Source: GWA1-40-21 sp038078215
GTDB taxonomy: Bacteria > Patescibacteriota > Minisyncoccia > Phycocordibacterales > GWA1-40-21
DNA: 25,417 bases
Assembly: GCA_038078215.1 (NCBI GenBank)
Contig: JBBUED010000028.1
Location: forward strand, 1 to 25,417
Direction of reading: 5' to 3'
A program made the position numbers and the translations under genes. The notes under the pieces are model-generated. The model saw only the letters and a list, made by a program, of their open reading frames with translations. It ran no database searches and was not told where the DNA came from. Below are positions 5,685-13,408 of this stretch, one piece after another; position 1 is the stretch's first letter, and every line of letters begins with the position of its first letter.

Positions 5685-8261
5685 TTATTTCCGCTTTAGC
5701 GATTTTTTCAAATATTTAGCGGTGTGAGATTTAGGCGAATTGGCGATTTCTTCCGGAGTTCCTTTGGCAACCACTTCCCCGCCGCCCGAACCACCCTCGG
5801 GACCAAAATCAATCACATAATCGGCATTTTTAACCAAGTCCATATTGTGTTCTATAACGACCACGGTATTGCCTTTGTGAACCAGTTTCTCAAGTATCTC
5901 AATCAATTTTTTCACATCTTCATAATGAAGTCCGATAGTAGGCTCGTCCAAAAGATATATCGTCCTTTGCAATCCAGCGCGATAAAGCTCGGAGGAGATT
6001 TTTACTCTCTGCGCTTCCCCGCCGGAGAGGGTGGTTGCCGATTGTCCCAATTCCAGATAGCCGAGCCCGACATCGTTCAGACTTTTCAACCTGTCGTAAA
6101 TCGCCGGAATATCCTCAAAAAATTCAAGAGCCTCTTCCACTGTCATCTTTAGAACATCGTAAATGCTTTTTTTCTTGAACTTGACTTCAAGCGTCTCTTT
6201 CATAAATCGCTTCCCGCCACAGACATCGCAAGTCACATAAACAGTCGGCAAGAAATGCATTTCCACCTCAATCATTCCGTTTCCTTGGCAAGTTTCGCAT
6301 CGCCCGCCTTTAACATTGAAAGAAAATCTGTTCGCTTTCCAGCCTCTGGCTTTGGCCTCTGCCGTTGACGCGAACATATCTCTTATGAATGTAAACGCGC
6401 CGGTGTAAGTCGCCGGATTTGAACGCGGGGTTCTCCCTATAGGCGACTGGTCAATCATAATCGCGCGGCTTAAATATTCCGAACCGGTGAATGAATTGCA
6501 ATTAAATATTTCAGCGGATCTGTATCTTCTTTCCAAGCGGGCTTGAAGATTTTTATGCAAAATTTCATAGACGAAAGACGACTTGCCTGAGCCGGATACG
6601 CCGGTGATACAGACAAGTTTCCCAAGCGGCAATTCAACATTCAAATTTTTTATGTTAAAAATTTTGCCTCCTTTTATTTTTATTTCGCCCTTGTTTGATT
6701 TTCTTCTTTTTTCCGGAAAATCAATCAGCTTTTCGCCCCTAAGATAGTCCAGTGTTATTGAGCCGGAAGGATTTTTCTTTTCCGTCAAAAATTTGTCCAA
6801 GTATCCCGACACTACGACATTCCCGCCGTGAACTCCCGCGCCCGGCCCTATGTCCACGATATAATCCGAAGAATATATCGTGTCTTCATCATGTTCAACC
6901 ACGATAATAGTGTTGCCAATGTCCCTCAAATTCAAAAGTGTTTTTATGAGACGGTCATTGTCTCTCGGATGGAGTCCGATAGTCGGCTCGTCCAGGACAT
7001 ACAGCGCCCCGACAAGTCCGGAACCAAGCTGTGAGGCTAGCCTAATCCTTTGAGCTTCTCCGCCGGAGAGAGTGTGCGCTCTTCTGTCAAGCGACAAATA
7101 TTCAATGCCGACATCAATCATAAACTGAAGTCTTGCTTGTATTTCTTTCATCACCACTTTGGAAATATTTTTCTCCCGTTCCGTGAGTTTTACGGCGTCA
7201 AAAAATTGTTTACAATCGGCTATTGACTTGCCTGCGAGTTCCACTATATTCACCCCTCCGATAAGCACATGCAAGGACTCTTCTCTGAGCCGCGCTCCGT
7301 GACAGAGGGGACACGGTTCCTCGCCGAAAAAGTGTTTCGTCCCCAATCCTTTGCATTCGTGGCAGGCTCCGTAAGGCGAGTTGAAGGAAAAAAGGCGAGG
7401 TTCCACTTCCGGATACGAATAGCCGTCATAAGGACACATGAATTTTACCGACATCATTTTCTCGCTTTCCGATGTAACGATTTTCAAAAATCCGCCTGAT
7501 TCTTCTATCGCTTTTTCAATCGCTTCGGACAGTCTTTCGCGAGTGTTTTCTTTGGACAAGTCAAAATCGCTTAAGAAAAATTCATCCACCAACACATCAA
7601 TATTATGCTTTTTAGTCTTCGTAAGAATTATCTGGTCGCGGAGTTTTTTTATTTGTCCGTCAATCATTACCGTCTCGTAGCCTTTCGCCAAAAAGTCATA
7701 GAGAAGCTGATAATATTCGCCTTTCCTGCCCACAACGGCGGGCGAAAAAATTTTGATTTTCTCGCCGTTCACATCCACCCCCATCACTTTCTTGCTCTTT
7801 TTTGAAAGGTCTATTGACGAAACTGTTTCAATAATCGTTTCAAGAATTTCCTCATTGGACAATTTTTTAATTTCTCTGTTGCAAATGAGACAATGCGGCC
7901 GGCCGATGCGGGCGAAAAGCACCCTCATATAATCGTAAATTTCGGTGATGGTCGCCACGGTTGAGCGCGGATTGTTGGACCTTGATTTCTGATCAATGGA
8001 AATTGCCGGCGAGAGACCGATTATTTCGTCCACATCCGGCTTCTGCATCTGCCTTATGAATTGCCGCGCGTAGGAAGAAAGCGATTCCACATATCGACGC
8101 TGACCTTCCGCGAAAATTGTATCAAAAGCCAGTGAAGACTTACCCGACCCGGAAAGTCCAGTAAAAACCACCATCTTGTTTCTAGGCATCTCAACCGTAA
8201 TATTCTTCAAATTATGAGTCCTCGCCCCCTTCACAATAATTTTTTCATCTTTCTTTTCCAT
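5685..8261 (-). CDS. uvrA: UvrABC excinuclease ATPase subunit A
   Basis: UvrA is the damage-sensing ABC ATPase that loads UvrB. The 858 residues (E. coli about 940) contain two ABC units: Walker A GLSGSGKSS (35-43) and GVSGSGKSS (554-562), signatures LSGGEAQR (398-405 and 745-752), and Walker B/D-loop DEPTIGLH (424-431 and 772-779). The C-terminal zinc finger is complete: C655, C658, C678, C681. The zinc site in the UvrB-binding region is atypical: it reads CPYDGYS where CxxC is common, so the ligands would be C276, D279, C300 and C303. A further CPLC sits at 317-320. A -10-like TATAAA ends 6 nt before the ATG at 8261, giving a leaderless prediction. It heads a uvrA-uvrC unit, with uvrB about 1 kb upstream on the same strand. 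Confidence 0.97.
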   Translation of the reverse strand: MEKKDEKIIVKGARTHNLKNITVEMPRNKMVVFTGLSGSGKSSLAFDTIFAEGQRRYVESLSSYARQFIRQMQKPDVDEIIGLSPAISIDQKSRSNNPRSTVATITEIYDYMRVLFARIGRPHCLICNREIKKLSNEEILETIIETVSSIDLSKKSKKVMGVDVNGEKIKIFSPAVVGRKGEYYQLLYDFLAKGYETVMIDGQIKKLRDQIILTKTKKHNIDVLVDEFFLSDFDLSKENTRERLSEAIEKAIEESGGFLKIVTSESEKMMSVKFMCPYDGYSYPEVEPRLFSFNSPYGACHECKGLGTKHFFGEEPCPLCHGARLREESLHVLIGGVNIVELAGKSIADCKQFFDAVKLTEREKNISKVVMKEIQARLQFMIDVGIEYLSLDRRAHTLSGGEAQRIRLASQLGSGLVGALYVLDEPTIGLHPRDNDRLIKTLLNLRDIGNTIIVVEHDEDTIYSSDYIVDIGPGAGVHGGNVVVSGYLDKFLTEKKNPSGSITLDYLRGEKLIDFPEKRRKSNKGEIKIKGGKIFNIKNLNVELPLGKLVCITGVSGSGKSSFVYEILHKNLQARLERRYRSAEIFNCNSFTGSEYLSRAIMIDQSPIGRTPRSNPATYTGAFTFIRDMFASTAEAKARGWKANRFSFNVKGGRCETCQGNGMIEVEMHFLPTVYVTCDVCGGKRFMKETLEVKFKKKSIYDVLKMTVEEALEFFEDIPAIYDRLKSLNDVGLGYLELGQSATTLSGGEAQRVKISSELYRAGLQRTIYLLDEPTIGLHYEDVKKLIEILEKLVHKGNTVVVIEHNMDLVKNADYVIDFGPEGGSGGGEVVAKGTPEEIANSPKSHTAKYLKKSLKRK

Positions 8262-8267
8262 GGAATT

Positions 8268-8273
8268 TTTATA
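8268..8273 (-). promoter_or_regulatory. Candidate -10 of uvrA, leaderless geometry
   Basis: TATAAA on the minus strand ends exactly 6 nt before the uvrA ATG. A TTGTCA that could serve as -35 lies 19 bp further upstream, slightly long spacing. Confidence 0.45.
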
Positions 8274-8291
8274 GCCTAGCTTATCACGGCG

Positions 8292-8318
8292 TTGACAAAT
8301 TCACAATAAGATTATAGT
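8292..8318 (+). promoter_or_regulatory. Candidate promoter of the 37-residue microprotein gene
   Basis: A perfect -35 TTGACA (8292-8297) and TATAGT (8313-8318, five of six) are separated by 15 bp, a little short. The region is shared with the divergent uvrA promoter, whose possible -35 TTGTCA overlaps the same bases. Confidence 0.4.
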
Positions 8319-8380
8319 CTTTTGGAAGAAGGGGTTTATTTATTTCAGTCATTTTGATACCTTGAAAGGGGGTGATGTCA

Positions 8381-8494
8381 GTGGTCGCCAAATTTGACGA
8401 GTTGGAAGAGATTTTGGCAAAAGGTCCGGATGAAGAAGGTGAAGATAATGATCCGCCAGAATCAGATGATTACTCTGAGGAATCAGGTCCTTAA
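8381..8494 (+). CDS. Acidic 37-residue microprotein, unknown function
   Basis: This short gene has full expression signals: a candidate promoter, an extended Shine-Dalgarno GAAAGGGGGTGAT (8364-8376), an open frame and a strong terminator. The GTG at 8381 gives good ribosome spacing (8 nt from GGGGG); the in-frame ATG at 8375 overlaps the Shine-Dalgarno and is less likely. The product starts MVAKFDELEEILAKG, a likely amphipathic helix, and ends in a disordered acidic tail rich in D, E, S and P that contains DEEGEDNDPPESDDYSEES. There is no cysteine and no membrane segment. The acidic tail could mimic nucleic acid or bind a basic partner; its position opposite uvrA is suggestive only. I do not recognise a family, and a non-coding small RNA with a chance frame remains possible. 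Confidence 0.5.
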   Translation: MVAKFDELEEILAKGPDEEGEDNDPPESDDYSEESGP

Positions 8495-8514
8495 TAATCT
8501 TCCGGGTGAAACTG

Positions 8515-8555
8515 AAATCGCAACTTACGCTGTATTTAGTAAGTTGTGATTTTTT
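8515..8555. terminator. Bidirectional Rho-independent terminator
   Basis: AAATCGCAACTTAC (8515-8528) pairs with GTAAGTTGTGATTT (8539-8552) with one G-U pair and a 10-nt loop, followed by more T's on the plus strand. It ends the microprotein transcript and overlaps the 3' end of the convergent HExxH gene. Confidence 0.8.
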
Positions 8556-9177
8556 CTTTTGACCTATGGTAATGATTTTTGAATTCAGCTATCAATTCTT
8601 TATAACCCATCTCTTCTACAATTTCCCATGCTCGTTTATATTCAGGAAAGGATGATTTTGAGGATTTTTCTATATTTATTTCAAGTTTCTCTTTATCTTT
8701 TAAAAGATCTAAATAAATAAATTTAAGGACAGAGTGAGTTATAATATGATTTCTAATCAATTCATTTTCATTAGGAAACATCTCAAGAAAAATTTTGCCA
8801 GCAACGACATTTTGAATATTATCAGAGAAAAGACGATGAATTAGCTCGTGTGTGATAGATTCAATAAATTCATCGAGTTCAAACCCGCTTTTTATCACGA
8901 TAGGATTGCTGAATTGACGATCATTACCGCTTACTATATGGACATCAATTATATTTTGACTGAAATTCAAATTTAACACCTCACAAATACCCTCAAGGAT
9001 TTTCTTTTCATATTTAGTCCACTCTTCTTTGTATTTTTTGACTCTCTCTTTCACTTCAGTCTCGGTCGGCTCCACCCAATCTTTCCATTTTGGATTGGAT
9101 TTTATATACGCCTTGAAAATAGGATCTAAAAACCTGTTATATTTTATTCTAATCTTAGGCAAATTTATTTCGGTCAT
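8536..9177 (-). CDS. Putative zinc metallopeptidase-like protein with an HExxH motif
   Basis: The product has 213 residues from the ATG at 9177. The central helix SITHELIHRLF carries HELIH (H110, E111, H114), the zincin metal-binding motif, preceded by a beta-strand/turn region (VHIVSGND, NPIVIKSGFELDEF) as in small zincins. A third ligand is not certain; H144, H148 or an acidic residue in FLEMFPNENEL are candidates. The N-terminal third is lysine/glutamate-rich and helical, and there is no signal peptide, so it is cytoplasmic. A GTG nine bases further upstream is in frame, but TAATAT (9187-9192) could be a -10 ending 9 nt before the ATG, which favours the ATG. It lies 44 bp downstream of uvrB, between uvrB and uvrA, yet nothing in the sequence ties it to repair. 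I do not recognise a named family. Confidence 0.65.
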   Translation of the reverse strand: MTEINLPKIRIKYNRFLDPIFKAYIKSNPKWKDWVEPTETEVKERVKKYKEEWTKYEKKILEGICEVLNLNFSQNIIDVHIVSGNDRQFSNPIVIKSGFELDEFIESITHELIHRLFSDNIQNVVAGKIFLEMFPNENELIRNHIITHSVLKFIYLDLLKDKEKLEINIEKSSKSSFPEYKRAWEIVEEMGYKELIAEFKNHYHRSKEKITTY

Positions 9178-9221
9178 AATAAGCACATATTAGAACATTT
9201 GGACAAAAAATACTACATTAT

Positions 9222-11279
9222 TTATGTGTGAGTTAGTGTTTTTATTTCTTTCTCATTATTAACAATCGTCTTCCCCTCTAACTCCTTTATCTCATCCCTC
9301 AAAATCGCCGCCGTTTCAAAATCCAGAATTTTTACGGCTTCATTCATTTGTTTTGTTTTTTCTTTAATAAGTTTCGTGGGATTTTTTTCGTATAGTTTTT
9401 TATCAATCTCAATAAGCGCTTTGACTGTCTTTTGATGCTTGCTCTCTATTTCATCCGTGATGTCGTGAATCTTTTTCTTTATTGTCTTAGGCGTGATGTT
9501 ATTTTTCTTGTTGTATTCAAGTTGTATTTTTCTTCTTCTTTCGGTTTCATCAATCGCTTTTTTCATTGAACCGGTAATGTTGTCGGCATACAAAATCACC
9601 CTGCCTTCCACATTCCTCGCGGCGCGCCCGATAGTCTGAATAAGAGAGGTTTCGGAGCGCAAGAATCCTTCTTTGTCAGCATCAAGAATTCCGATGAAAG
9701 ACACTTCCGGCAAATCCAAACCTTCTCGCAAAAGGTTGACTCCGACTAGACAGTCAAATTTTCCTTTTCTAAATTCAGTAAGAATTTGAATTCTGTCTAT
9801 CGTCTTTATGTCGCTGTGAAGATATTCCGCTTTCACCCCTTTTTCTTTAAGAAATTCGCTTAAATCTTCCGCCATCTTCTTAGTCAGTGTCGTGGCGATT
9901 ACCCGATTCCCGCGCTTTACGGTTTTTTCCGTTTCGGCGATAAAGTCGGCAATCTGTCCTTTACTTTTTTTGTCAGCGCTTCCCGTTATCGGCCTCACTT
10001 CCACGGCCGGGTCAATAAGTCCAGTCGGTCTGATGACTTGTTCCACGACTTGTCCGCTTACCTTAAACTCATACTCGGCGGGAGTCGCGGAAGTGTAAAT
10101 CACCTGTCCGACCCTTTCTTCAAATTCATTAAATTTGAGCGGTCTGTTATCAGCAGCGGACGGCAATCTGAAACCGTGTTCTATCAAAGTTTTTTTCCTT
10201 GAAGCGTCGCCGGCATACATTCCGCCAATCTGCGGAACAGTAACATGGGATTCATCTATGATAGTTAGAAAATCCGCGCTTCCATCCTCCTTGCGCGGAA
10301 AATACGAAAGCAAAGTATCTGGCGCTTCGCCCGCTATTCTGCCCGAAAAATGTCTTGAATAATTTTCAATGCCGTTGCAATATCCGACTTCTTTTATAAG
10401 CGCGAGGTCGTAACTTGTTCTCCTTTTTAATCTTTCTGCTTCAAGATTTTTCCCCTGCTTTTCAAGTTCTTTCAGTCTACTCGTAATTTCCAATTTTATA
10501 CTTTTTATCGCTCGCTTTTTTTGGTCTTCCGAAGTGATGAAATGCTTGGCGGGGAAAAGATAAAAAATTTCAACATCATCAATCACGCTTCTGGACACGG
10601 CATCAATCTTCCGAATATTCTCAATATTATCTCCCGAAATTTCAATTCTATAAATCACTCTTTCATCAACTGGCATTATTTCAATCGCATTTCCTATCGC
10701 CCGAAACATTCCGGGAGACAGGTCGGCGTTTGTCCTTTCGTAAAATATAGCGACAAGGGAGCGGATAAATTCATTCCGGCTTATTTTCATCCCCTTTTCA
10801 ATTTTCATATTTACCTTCTCGTATTCTTCGGGAGAACCGAGTCCGTAAATGCAAGACACGGAAGCGACGATAATGACATCTTTGCGAGTAAGAAGAGCCT
10901 GCGTGGAAGCGTGGCGCAGACGATCAATTTCCTCGTTTATCATCGCCTCTTTTTCTATGTAAGTGTCTGTCACCGGCATATAAGCCTCCGGCTGATAGTA
11001 GTCATAGTAAGAAACAAAATAATGCACGGCGTTTTCTGGGAAAAAATCCCGATACTCCTGCGCCAGTTGCGCCGCCAAAGTTTTGTTGTGAGCGATGACC
11101 AAAGTCGGCTTTTGGGTTTTTTCAATCACATTGGCAACAGTGAAAGTCTTCCCTGAGCCGGTAACACCGAGAAGTGTTTGGTGTCTAAGCCTTTTTTTCA
11201 ATCCGTTTGCGAGCGATTCAATCGCTTTTGTCTGATCCCCCGCAGGCTTGAATTCGGAATGAAGTTTAAAGATTGACAT
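9222..11279 (-). CDS. uvrB: UvrABC excinuclease subunit B
   Basis: UvrB is the DNA-bound helicase-like core of excision repair; it receives damaged DNA from UvrA and recruits UvrC. The 685 residues match the family length. Visible landmarks: Walker A GVTGSGKTF (38-46), the damage-probing beta-hairpin SYYDYYQPEAYMPVTDT (90-106), the DESH helicase motif in IIDESHVTVPQIGG, the C-terminal helicase motif QTIGRAARN, and a C-terminal UVR motif (KEKTKQMNEAVKILDFETAA) that pairs with the UVR motif of UvrC. The ATG at 11279 is preceded by CATAAT (11289-11294) ending 9 nt upstream, so a very short leader is likely. It is the first gene of the minus-strand repair block and is divergent from the four-gene cassette. 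Confidence 0.98.
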   Translation of the reverse strand: MSIFKLHSEFKPAGDQTKAIESLANGLKKRLRHQTLLGVTGSGKTFTVANVIEKTQKPTLVIAHNKTLAAQLAQEYRDFFPENAVHYFVSYYDYYQPEAYMPVTDTYIEKEAMINEEIDRLRHASTQALLTRKDVIIVASVSCIYGLGSPEEYEKVNMKIEKGMKISRNEFIRSLVAIFYERTNADLSPGMFRAIGNAIEIMPVDERVIYRIEISGDNIENIRKIDAVSRSVIDDVEIFYLFPAKHFITSEDQKKRAIKSIKLEITSRLKELEKQGKNLEAERLKRRTSYDLALIKEVGYCNGIENYSRHFSGRIAGEAPDTLLSYFPRKEDGSADFLTIIDESHVTVPQIGGMYAGDASRKKTLIEHGFRLPSAADNRPLKFNEFEERVGQVIYTSATPAEYEFKVSGQVVEQVIRPTGLIDPAVEVRPITGSADKKSKGQIADFIAETEKTVKRGNRVIATTLTKKMAEDLSEFLKEKGVKAEYLHSDIKTIDRIQILTEFRKGKFDCLVGVNLLREGLDLPEVSFIGILDADKEGFLRSETSLIQTIGRAARNVEGRVILYADNITGSMKKAIDETERRRKIQLEYNKKNNITPKTIKKKIHDITDEIESKHQKTVKALIEIDKKLYEKNPTKLIKEKTKQMNEAVKILDFETAAILRDEIKELEGKTIVNNEKEIKTLTHT

Positions 11280-11343
11280 AATGAAAGCATTATGCTACAA
11301 ACAAATAAGAAAGCAAATAATCTAAAGAAGGGTTATATGTTCT

Positions 11344-11374
11344 TTTACAATATAAAAATGCTATTACTTATACT
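11344..11374 (+). promoter_or_regulatory. Candidate promoter of the four-gene cassette
   Basis: TTTACA (11344-11349) and TATACT (11369-11374, five of six to TATAAT) are 19 bp apart. The start would fall near 11381, leaving a leader of about 37 nt that contains the Shine-Dalgarno. Confidence 0.35.
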
Positions 11375-11401
11375 TAACTTACTTCAAAAACAAAAAACTT
11401 G

Positions 11402-11410
11402 AAAGGAGGT
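11402..11410 (+). promoter_or_regulatory. Consensus Shine-Dalgarno of the first cassette gene
   Basis: AAAGGAGGT ends 7 nt before the ATG at 11418. It is a near-perfect anti-16S match, in contrast with the minus-strand genes in the window, most of which lack one. Confidence 0.8.
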
Positions 11411-11417
11411 ATTATAA

Positions 11418-12236
11418 ATGATCATCTGTAACGATTCTCGACAATATTATGTCAGTGATCTTGTTGCTGAAACCCCTATTTACCGTCTCTATCTTTGTTC
11501 GCAAGATGGAGCTATGCCTAAAAACTTGCTTCAAATTGCGATCGGGATAGAAAACAACGGGGAGCTTGATCGATCAGTATATTTTCTCAGGACTCTTCTG
11601 CTTCATGCTGAAAATCTTGAGGAAGAATACGCTCGCGTAAAGACCGACCAGAAAGACATGCTTAATTACCAGTTTTGTCTGCCGGAACCTGTAGATAGTT
11701 TCTTGCATGAAGAACAAGGCGGTCGTCGCATTAACATTTTGGGCTTCCGAAATGTAGATGATGTTCGTTTGATGGTACCGCTGCACAATATTGTGCATAG
11801 GGATCAGCGACGCGTAGATTTGAGAACAAGTGTTTGGATCATGGGAAAACTTCTCAAGATTCTAGCATTCGCTCATGATGCCAGCGTGTCAGTCGGCGAA
11901 ATTTCTCTTGGAAATATCCTGATAGAACCTGACCGACACTATGTTGTTGTTTTCAACTGGGCATCCGCTCAGAAATACAACGATGGTGTGCCCAGTTCGG
12001 TGATTCGAGAAGAAATAAAACTTGCTGCACAATGCGTCATTGAGACGCTTGGTGGCGGAGACCAAATCATTCCAGATGATGGTAGCGAGCAGCATGCAAG
12101 CTACATTAAATATTTGGAAAATCTCGCCCGAAACGGCGATCAGAACGCGGAAGAAACTCATTATTCATTCTATCAACTTGTCGATGGGCTGTGGCCGCGT
12201 GGCTATCACCATTTTACATCGCTGCCTCGCAGGTAG
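11418..12236 (+). CDS. Kinase-fold protein with degenerate active site (probable pseudokinase), cassette gene 1
   Basis: I read this 272-residue protein as a diverged protein-kinase-like domain. The best segment is 148-185: KILAFAHDASVSVGEISLGN followed by ILIEPDRHYVVVFNWASAQ. It resembles a catalytic loop (HRDxxxxN) plus DFG region: the catalytic Asp position is E161, the loop Asn is N166, and the metal-binding Asp is replaced by N180 in VFNW. A beta-3 lysine is not evident in NLLQIAIGIE. If the alignment is right, phosphotransfer is impaired and the protein may bind a nucleotide or act as a scaffold. The first 120 residues look like an N-lobe with strands and a helix (SVYFLRTLLLHAENLEEEY). 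It opens a four-gene operon, 31 bp before the vWA gene. The kinase assignment rests on one motif region and needs a profile or structure search. Confidence 0.6.
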   Translation: MIICNDSRQYYVSDLVAETPIYRLYLCSQDGAMPKNLLQIAIGIENNGELDRSVYFLRTLLLHAENLEEEYARVKTDQKDMLNYQFCLPEPVDSFLHEEQGGRRINILGFRNVDDVRLMVPLHNIVHRDQRRVDLRTSVWIMGKLLKILAFAHDASVSVGEISLGNILIEPDRHYVVVFNWASAQKYNDGVPSSVIREEIKLAAQCVIETLGGGDQIIPDDGSEQHASYIKYLENLARNGDQNAEETHYSFYQLVDGLWPRGYHHFTSLPRR

Positions 12237-12267
12237 CGAAAAATTGAGAAAGAGAGGAGAAAAAAAT

Positions 12268-13383
12268 ATGGGACATCTTACGTTTTCGAGAACTGCATAC
12301 ACGGGCGCAAAATCAGCGTTGACCGAAAAAGGCAAATCATCTACCGCAAGAGGCGAGCAGAAAGTCAAAGAGACTGGCAAGCTCGATCCTCTTGTCGATC
12401 CGGCAGAATTTGGTGTGGTGCGCGAATCGCGCATCCGCTTTGAAGAACAGTCTGGCGGATTGTTTAAGGTAAATGTCGGCACACCCGTGCCGATTGAGTA
12501 TCGTCTTGACACCACAGGGTCTATGGGCAGCAACGTTGAGGGGGCGCTTAAAGCGCTCCCATCAATCTGCGAGCTCACAAGCTCTGTTCTGCCTGGACGC
12601 GATCCGCATTATTGCGCCAGCATTTTCGGAGACATCTGCGACCAATTCATACTGTGTCGCGGTCAGTTCGAAATGTTGGCCGATCGAATGGTGAATCAAC
12701 TTACGTTGATGCACCCTGAAGGTCAAGGTGGCGACACTCCAGAAGCTCCATACTACGGAATTTTTGGCGCGACCTATCTCACACGGGCATACATACAACA
12801 TATCGGCATGAAATCTTTCGATTTCACGATTACCGATGCTCCGGGGCGCGATACTTTGGTCATTGACCACTTGAAGCGAGTCTTCGGACCACAAGTGCTC
12901 GAGAAAGCCAAAGAGAACGGCCATCAAATGAATCCTCGGGATTTACCGAGCGTGCATGAGATGGTCCAAGATCTGCGCAAGCGGGTTCATCCGTTTGCTC
13001 TGCTCGTTGGCACTGGAGCCGAATCTTACTGGCGTAAGCTGTACGGGAAAGAACACATTGTGATTCTTCCGGTAATCGAGTATGTCCCGCATGTTATGGC
13101 CGTTATAATCGGTCTTTCTGAAGGGACACTCGATCTTCAATCTGCCGTGGATTTTCTCACCTCAAGCAATCTCCAGAAAGCCGATGCTCGCAATGTTGTG
13201 GACGCGGTATCCGGTATTCCACTTGGCGCGCAACGCGCGCTTCCAAATTTCAAACGCATGCCAAACGGGGGCGACCTGTTCGCAGCCAAAACCGACCTCT
13301 GGCCAATTGACCCGAGCAAGGCGCCGGCAACGAGCAAGAAACAAAAAACTGACGAAACCAAACCTTCTGGCGGTTGGCTCTAA
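12268..13383 (+). CDS. von Willebrand factor A domain protein with intact MIDAS, cassette gene 2
   Basis: The 371-residue product starts at the ATG at 12268, after AGAGGAG. After a polar, basic N-terminus (about 1-70), the vWA fold begins at VPIEYRLDTTGSMGSNV, where D81, T83 and S85 form the DxTxS MIDAS motif. The later MIDAS elements are also seen: GGDTPEAPYYG (154-164, T157) and FTITDAPGRD (186-195, D190), close to the GGD.PE and ITDAPP patterns of bacterial vWA proteins. Metal-dependent protein binding should therefore be possible. Residues about 198-330 form a helical tail (VHEMVQDLRKRVHPFALLVG, HIVILPVIEYVPHV), and the last 25 residues are lysine/proline/threonine-rich and probably disordered. 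There is no signal peptide or membrane helix, so it is cytoplasmic. Arginine codons are mostly CGN. vWA and kinase pairs occur in TerY-P type phosphorylation modules, but the PP2C partner is absent here. Confidence 0.85.
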   Translation: MGHLTFSRTAYTGAKSALTEKGKSSTARGEQKVKETGKLDPLVDPAEFGVVRESRIRFEEQSGGLFKVNVGTPVPIEYRLDTTGSMGSNVEGALKALPSICELTSSVLPGRDPHYCASIFGDICDQFILCRGQFEMLADRMVNQLTLMHPEGQGGDTPEAPYYGIFGATYLTRAYIQHIGMKSFDFTITDAPGRDTLVIDHLKRVFGPQVLEKAKENGHQMNPRDLPSVHEMVQDLRKRVHPFALLVGTGAESYWRKLYGKEHIVILPVIEYVPHVMAVIIGLSEGTLDLQSAVDFLTSSNLQKADARNVVDAVSGIPLGAQRALPNFKRMPNGGDLFAAKTDLWPIDPSKAPATSKKQKTDETKPSGGWL

Positions 13384-13408
13384 ACAGCACAACCGAATCG
13401 AGGACGAC

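Noticed and set aside
12022..12267. N-terminal extension of the vWA protein upstream of 12268
   Set aside because: It would overlap the end of the kinase-like gene by over 200 bp; the ATG at 12268 has its own Shine-Dalgarno.
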